A DNA stretch of 64,000 nt from Rhizobacter sp. OV335 (GTDB lineage: Bacteria > Pseudomonadota > Gammaproteobacteria > Burkholderiales > Burkholderiaceae_C): the NCBI RefSeq assembly GCF_900142965.1, contig NZ_FRCQ01000028.1, forward strand, positions 1 to 64,000. The letters run 5' to 3'. Both the position numbers and the translations under genes were made by a program. The notes beneath the pieces were generated by a model, which was given only the letters and a program-made list of their open reading frames with translations, did not search any database and was not told the DNA's origin. Shown one piece after another: positions 60,472 to 64,000 of the stretch; position 1 is the stretch's first letter; the number at the start of each line of letters is the position of its first letter.

Positions 60472-61443
60472 ATGTCTTCCTCCCTGTTCTCCTTGCGCGC
60501 CGCCGCCCTCGCCCTCGGCGTGCTCGGCGCGGCCATCACGCCGTCGGTCGCATCGGCCGCCGCACCGATGGTCAAGACCCAGGCGCCCGGCTTCTACCGC
60601 GTGATGCTCGGCGCCTTCGAGGTGACCGCGCTGAGCGACGGCACCGTCGACCTGCCCGTCGACACGCTGCTGCACGGCCCGGCCGGCACGGTGGCGGCCA
60701 GGCTCGCGGCCGCACACCTGAAGAGCCCGGTCGAGAGTTCGGTCATCGGCTTCCTGGTCAACACCGGCGACAAGCTGGTGCTGATCGACACCGGCGCCGG
60801 CGCGCTGTTCGGCCCGACGCTCGGCAAGCTCGGCGCCAGCCTGCGCGCGGCCGGCTACCAGCCCGAGCAGGTCGACGAGGTGCTGCTGACCCATGCCCAC
60901 CCGGACCATGTCGGCGGGCTGATGGGCCCGGCCGGCGTCGCGTTTGCGAATGCGACGGTGCGCCTCGACGAAGCCGACGCGCAGTACTGGCTGTCGGCCG
61001 CGAAGCTGGACGCCGCCCCGGCGCAGGCCAAGGGCTTCTTCCAGGGCGCGATGGCCTCGCTGAACCCGTATGCCGAGGCGGGCCGGCTGAAGCCCTTCGC
61101 CGCCGGGTCCGAGCTGCTGCCCGGCATCCGCGCCATCGCGGCCCGCGGCCACAGCGCCGGGCACACCGTCTATGCCGTCGAAAGCCAGGGGCAGCGGATG
61201 CTGCTGATCGGCGACCTGATCCACGTCGGCGCGGTGCAGCTCGAGGATCCGCGCGTCACGATCGCGTTCGACAGCGACGAGCCCGCAGCCGCCGCCACGC
61301 GCCGCACCGTGTTCGCCCGGGCGGCGAAGGAGAACCTGCTGATCGGCGCCGCCCACCTGCCCTTCCCCGGCCTCGGCCACCTGCGCCAGGCCGGCAGCTC
61401 GTACCGCTGGCTGCCGGTGGACTACACGACGCAGCTGAAGTAG
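60472..61443 (+). CDS. Secreted metallo-beta-lactamase-fold hydrolase
   Basis: A 323-residue protein with a signal peptide (about 1-31, ends VASAA) and an MBL core. The zinc motif THAHPDHVGG (HxHxDH) is at about 139-148. Further ligands are in ARGHSAGHTVY, LIGDLIHVG (Asp) and AAHLPFPGLGH. It resembles periplasmic MBL-fold proteins of the lactonase/quorum-quenching-like broad group rather than true beta-lactamases. It follows the HbpS-like gene after 53 bases and is probably co-transcribed. Substrate unknown. Confidence 0.92.
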   Translation: MSSSLFSLRAAALALGVLGAAITPSVASAAAPMVKTQAPGFYRVMLGAFEVTALSDGTVDLPVDTLLHGPAGTVAARLAAAHLKSPVESSVIGFLVNTGDKLVLIDTGAGALFGPTLGKLGASLRAAGYQPEQVDEVLLTHAHPDHVGGLMGPAGVAFANATVRLDEADAQYWLSAAKLDAAPAQAKGFFQGAMASLNPYAEAGRLKPFAAGSELLPGIRAIAARGHSAGHTVYAVESQGQRMLLIGDLIHVGAVQLEDPRVTIAFDSDEPAAAATRRTVFARAAKENLLIGAAHLPFPGLGHLRQAGSSYRWLPVDYTTQLK

Positions 61444-61504
61444 CGCCTCACGCGGCCGGCAGGCATTGAGGACATGAGGACGAAAGCGGGCGCCGTGCCT
61501 TACG

Positions 61505-63421
61505 ATGCGCCCCACGCGCCTCATGACCGACCCCTCGCTCGCCGCCCGCTCCGCCGCAGTACCGCTTCGCCGCCTGGCGCTCGCTCTGGTGGCGGGCAAC
61601 GTCGCGATCATCGTGGTGCTGTTGCTGGCGGCTGGCGTGGCCTTGCGGGCAGGGCGAGCCTCCGAAGAAGTGCGGGCCCGCGAATCGGCCGAGAACCTGG
61701 CGAACGGCCTGGCCATCGAACTCGGTGCCGAACTGAAGCAGCTCGACAACGCGCTGGCGACGATCGCGATGCGCGTTCACGCCGTCGATGCCACGCAGGC
61801 CGACGGCCGCGCCGAGATCGAGCGCAGCCTCGCCGAGCAGCGCTCGCTGCTGCCCCAGGTCGATGCGATCCGCATTGCCGACGAGGACGGCAGCGTGCGC
61901 TTCGGCCTCGACGCCGGCGGCGCGCCCGTCAGCATCGCCGACCGCGACTACTTCCATGACGCGAAGGCGCACGACGGCCTGGTGGTCTCGGAGCCGATCC
62001 AGGGCCGCATCGTCCGCAAATGGGGCGTCGCGGTGGCCCGCCAACTGCAGCGCGCCGACGGCTCGTTCGCCGGCGTGGCCTACACCAACCTGTCGAGCGG
62101 CCACTTCCTCGACCGGTTCAAGCACATCGCACTCGGCAGCGCAGGCGCCGTGTCGCTTCGGTCGGGCGGGCTGCGGCTGATCACACGCTACTCGGTGATC
62201 GACGGCGCCCAGGAAAAGAACATCGGCACGGTGACCATCTCCGAAGAGATGACGCGCCGCCTCGCGGCAGACCCGGAGCGCGGCTCCTACCTGACCCCGA
62301 CAGCGCTCGACGGCATCGAGCGCTACACCGCCTACCAGCGCGTGCCCGGTTGCACGCTGCGGGTGTTCGTGGGCCTCGGCACCAGCGATTTCCTCGCCGG
62401 CTGGCGGCGCGAGGTGGCGCAGATGGCGGCGCTGCTGGCCGTCGCGATCGCGACGATCGCCGGCTTCTCCGCGCTGCTGTTCGTGCAGCAGCGGCGCCAG
62501 GTGACCGCACGCCGCGAGATCGCGCGGCTGGCGCAGGAGCAGAGCGTTATGCTCGACAACGAGGTCGTCGGCATGATCAAGCTGAAGAACCGCACCTCGC
62601 TGTGGAAGAACCGCGCGCTCGACCGGATCTTCGGCTACGAACCGCACGAACTCGTCGGCGCGCCGATCCGCAGGCTCTACCTCGACGACGAGACCTTCGA
62701 CGAGATCGGCAGCCTCGCGTACCCGATCCTGGCCACCGGCGGCCGCTTCAGCACGCAGCTGCGCATGCGGCACAAGCAGGGCCACGCGATCTGGATCGAA
62801 CTGAGCGGCGCGGCGGTGTCGGCCAACGAATCGCTGTGGTCGCTGACCGACATCACCGCGCTGAAGGACAGCGAGGCGCATGCGCAGCACCTGGCGCTGC
62901 ACGACGCGATGACCGGACTGCCCAATCGCCGGCTGTTCTACGAGCGGCTGCTCTACATCCTGGCCGATGCGCAGCGGCGCCACCAGTTGACCGCCGTGTG
63001 CTACCTCGACCTGGACGGCTTCAAGGCCGTCAACGACGCCTTCGGCCACGACGCCGGCGACGCGGTGCTGCGCGAGGTCGCGAAGCGGCTGCTCGGCTGC
63101 ATCCGGACCAACGACGTGGTCGCCCGTTTCGGTGGCGACGAGTTTGCACTGATCCTCAGCAACATCCAGGATGCGCGCGAGGTCGAGCGGGTGCTGCAGC
63201 GGGTGCTGCAGGCGATCGAGCAGCCGATCCACCTCGCCGGCGGCGAGACCGCGACAGTCGGCGCGAGCATCGGCGTGGCGATCGGGCCGGAGCACGGTGA
63301 TGCGTCGGACACGCTGATGGCGCGCGCCGACCAGGCGATGTATGTGGCCAAGCGGGCCGGCAAGCACCGCGTCTGCCTGTGGGCAACGCCCAGCACGGAG
63401 CGCGCAGACCAGGATGCGTGA
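61505..63421 (+). CDS. Membrane diguanylate cyclase: dCache-PAS-GGDEF
   Basis: A 638-residue signalling protein. TM1 is at about 22-46, a periplasmic double-Cache sensor at about 50-295 (DAIRIADEDGSVRFGLDAGG ... IADRDYFHDAKAH) and TM2 at about 303-325. A PAS domain follows (about 340-455; NEVVGMIKLKNRTSLWKNRALDRIFGYEP), then a GGDEF domain (about 462-625). The active-site motif reads GGDEF (about 543-547) and is intact, so cyclic-di-GMP synthesis is expected. No EAL domain follows. An ATG 18 bases downstream is an alternative start. Periplasmic ligand unknown. Confidence 0.94.
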   Translation: MRPTRLMTDPSLAARSAAVPLRRLALALVAGNVAIIVVLLLAAGVALRAGRASEEVRARESAENLANGLAIELGAELKQLDNALATIAMRVHAVDATQADGRAEIERSLAEQRSLLPQVDAIRIADEDGSVRFGLDAGGAPVSIADRDYFHDAKAHDGLVVSEPIQGRIVRKWGVAVARQLQRADGSFAGVAYTNLSSGHFLDRFKHIALGSAGAVSLRSGGLRLITRYSVIDGAQEKNIGTVTISEEMTRRLAADPERGSYLTPTALDGIERYTAYQRVPGCTLRVFVGLGTSDFLAGWRREVAQMAALLAVAIATIAGFSALLFVQQRRQVTARREIARLAQEQSVMLDNEVVGMIKLKNRTSLWKNRALDRIFGYEPHELVGAPIRRLYLDDETFDEIGSLAYPILATGGRFSTQLRMRHKQGHAIWIELSGAAVSANESLWSLTDITALKDSEAHAQHLALHDAMTGLPNRRLFYERLLYILADAQRRHQLTAVCYLDLDGFKAVNDAFGHDAGDAVLREVAKRLLGCIRTNDVVARFGGDEFALILSNIQDAREVERVLQRVLQAIEQPIHLAGGETATVGASIGVAIGPEHGDASDTLMARADQAMYVAKRAGKHRVCLWATPSTERADQDA

Positions 63422-63586
63422 GGCTGGCGGGCCTCGCGGTCCGTCAATTGCCGGTCATGGATCGGCGATGGCTCCGACATGCAAGTCTCATCCTTGCAAG
63501 CAGTGTTTCAGAGTATGCAAACACGGCATCGTCGTGCTCTTCGCGGGGTAGCCTGCGGGCCATTCAAAACCCCGAGGGAAATCCCC

Positions 63587-64000
63587 ATGAAAACCGGATT
63601 GAATCCGCTGCGCCTGTCCCTGATCGCGGTGGCCTGCGCCGCTGCCACGCCCGCCTTCGCCATCGACTGGCCGGCCGGTTTCTCGAAGTGCGCTGACGAA
63701 GGCGAGAGCTGCAAGGTGGGCACGACGGCGCGTCAGGTGTCGTTCGGCGTGAAGAACAAGTGGGTGGTCAAGACGCTGTCGGGCACCGTGGCCTGCACCA
63801 GCGCGAGCTTCGGCGGCGCCAACCCGAATGCGGACAAGAAGGAGAAGTGCGCGGTCGGACCGGCCGCTGCGCCGGCCCCTGCACCCGCACCGGCTCCCGC
63901 ACCGGCCCCCGCTCCGTCGCCGGCACCCTCGCCTGCTCCGGCCCCTGCACCGGCACCGGCTCCGGCCCCCGCGCCGGCACCCGCACCCGCCCCGAGCGGC
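63587..64000 (+). CDS. Secreted protein with cysteine module and Pro-Ala linker, runs off window
   Basis: The first 138 codons are visible. A signal peptide (about 1-25, ends TPAFA) is followed by a cysteine module at about 35-87: CADEGESCKVG ... VSFG ... GTVACTSASFGG ... KKEKCAVG. This matches the two modules in the GH78-like protein at 38401-41397. From about residue 88 an (Ala-Pro)n linker continues to the edge, so a further domain is expected outside the window. The module next to a linker suggests a modular secreted enzyme, perhaps carbohydrate-active. That last point is inference. Confidence 0.85.
   Translation, partial: MKTGLNPLRLSLIAVACAAATPAFAIDWPAGFSKCADEGESCKVGTTARQVSFGVKNKWVVKTLSGTVACTSASFGGANPNADKKEKCAVGPAAAPAPAPAPAPAPAPAPSPAPSPAPAPAPAPAPAPAPAPAPAPSG
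63860..64000 (+). repeat. Low-complexity Pro-Ala coding repeat
   Basis: Imperfect repeats of GCACCCGCACCGGC-type sequence encode alternating Ala-Pro units, occasionally Ser-Pro, as a linker in the partial secreted protein. It continues to the window edge and may vary in length between strains. Confidence 0.85.

Noticed and set aside
63417-63440. GAGGC/GCCTC hairpin after the diguanylate cyclase gene as a terminator
   Set aside because: The stem is five bases and no T-run follows.

Overview
The window is GC-rich throughout and densely packed. Many neighbouring genes share 4-base ATGA or GTGA stop/start overlaps. Gene content (a FliA-type chemoreceptor cluster, cysM, thrB with DUF2782 and a BPSS1780-type membrane protein, an argH/polA/uvrD/valS/galU backbone, LysR and OmpR regulators, PhoX) fits a betaproteobacterium of the Burkholderiales. 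The Rubrivivax/Leptothrix/Rhizobacter side of that order is my best guess. This placement is inferred from protein families and base composition, not from a marker search.

Layout. Bases 1-255 are the right part of a palindromic repeat element whose complete copy lies at 21129-21521. Bases 476-10707 hold a chemosensory island: one secreted Cache protein, five methyl-accepting chemotaxis proteins (MCPs) and two nearly identical cheW genes. It has FliA-like promoters but no cheA, cheY, cheB or cheR. Bases 10723-16291 hold a YbbP-like permease coupled to a LysR regulator, then divergently an SDR protein, a small tautomerase and a LigB/DODA-type dioxygenase. Bases 16305-19602 are a LytS/LytR-type two-component system with a coupled third gene. 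argH, the repeat element and a GH92 mannosidase lipoprotein follow. The run 24507-28311 (minus strand) is an SDR, a BPSS1780-type membrane protein, thrB, DUF2782 and a periplasmic LigE-type DNA ligase. polA and an AlbA_2/ATPase-fold regulator come next on the plus strand.

Bases 32956-38383 are a phosphate-scavenging block. A PhoX-type protein and a secreted alkaline phosphatase with a coupled 161-residue partner each lie behind a recognisable Pho box: four 7-mers with 4-base spacers for the first and two for the second. A GH78-like rhamnosidase lipoprotein carrying two copies of a cysteine module sits next to it. The same module recurs in the secreted protein that runs off the right edge (63587-64000).

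The remainder is uvrD, an acyltransferase-3 membrane protein, guaC, an orphan AbiEi antitoxin with the remains of its toxin gene, a DUF4397 lipoprotein, an OmpR/EnvZ-type pair, an S41 protease, valS, a degenerate 2-hydroxyacid dehydrogenase-like gene, galU, a cysM-NUDIX-tusA run behind a LysR gene, an HbpS-like protein, a secreted metallo-beta-lactamase-fold protein and a Cache-PAS-GGDEF diguanylate cyclase. No rRNA, tRNA, CRISPR array, prophage or insertion sequence with a transposase was seen. The only stretches over 300 bases without a gene are 1-475 and 21141-21565, and both are mostly repeat element.
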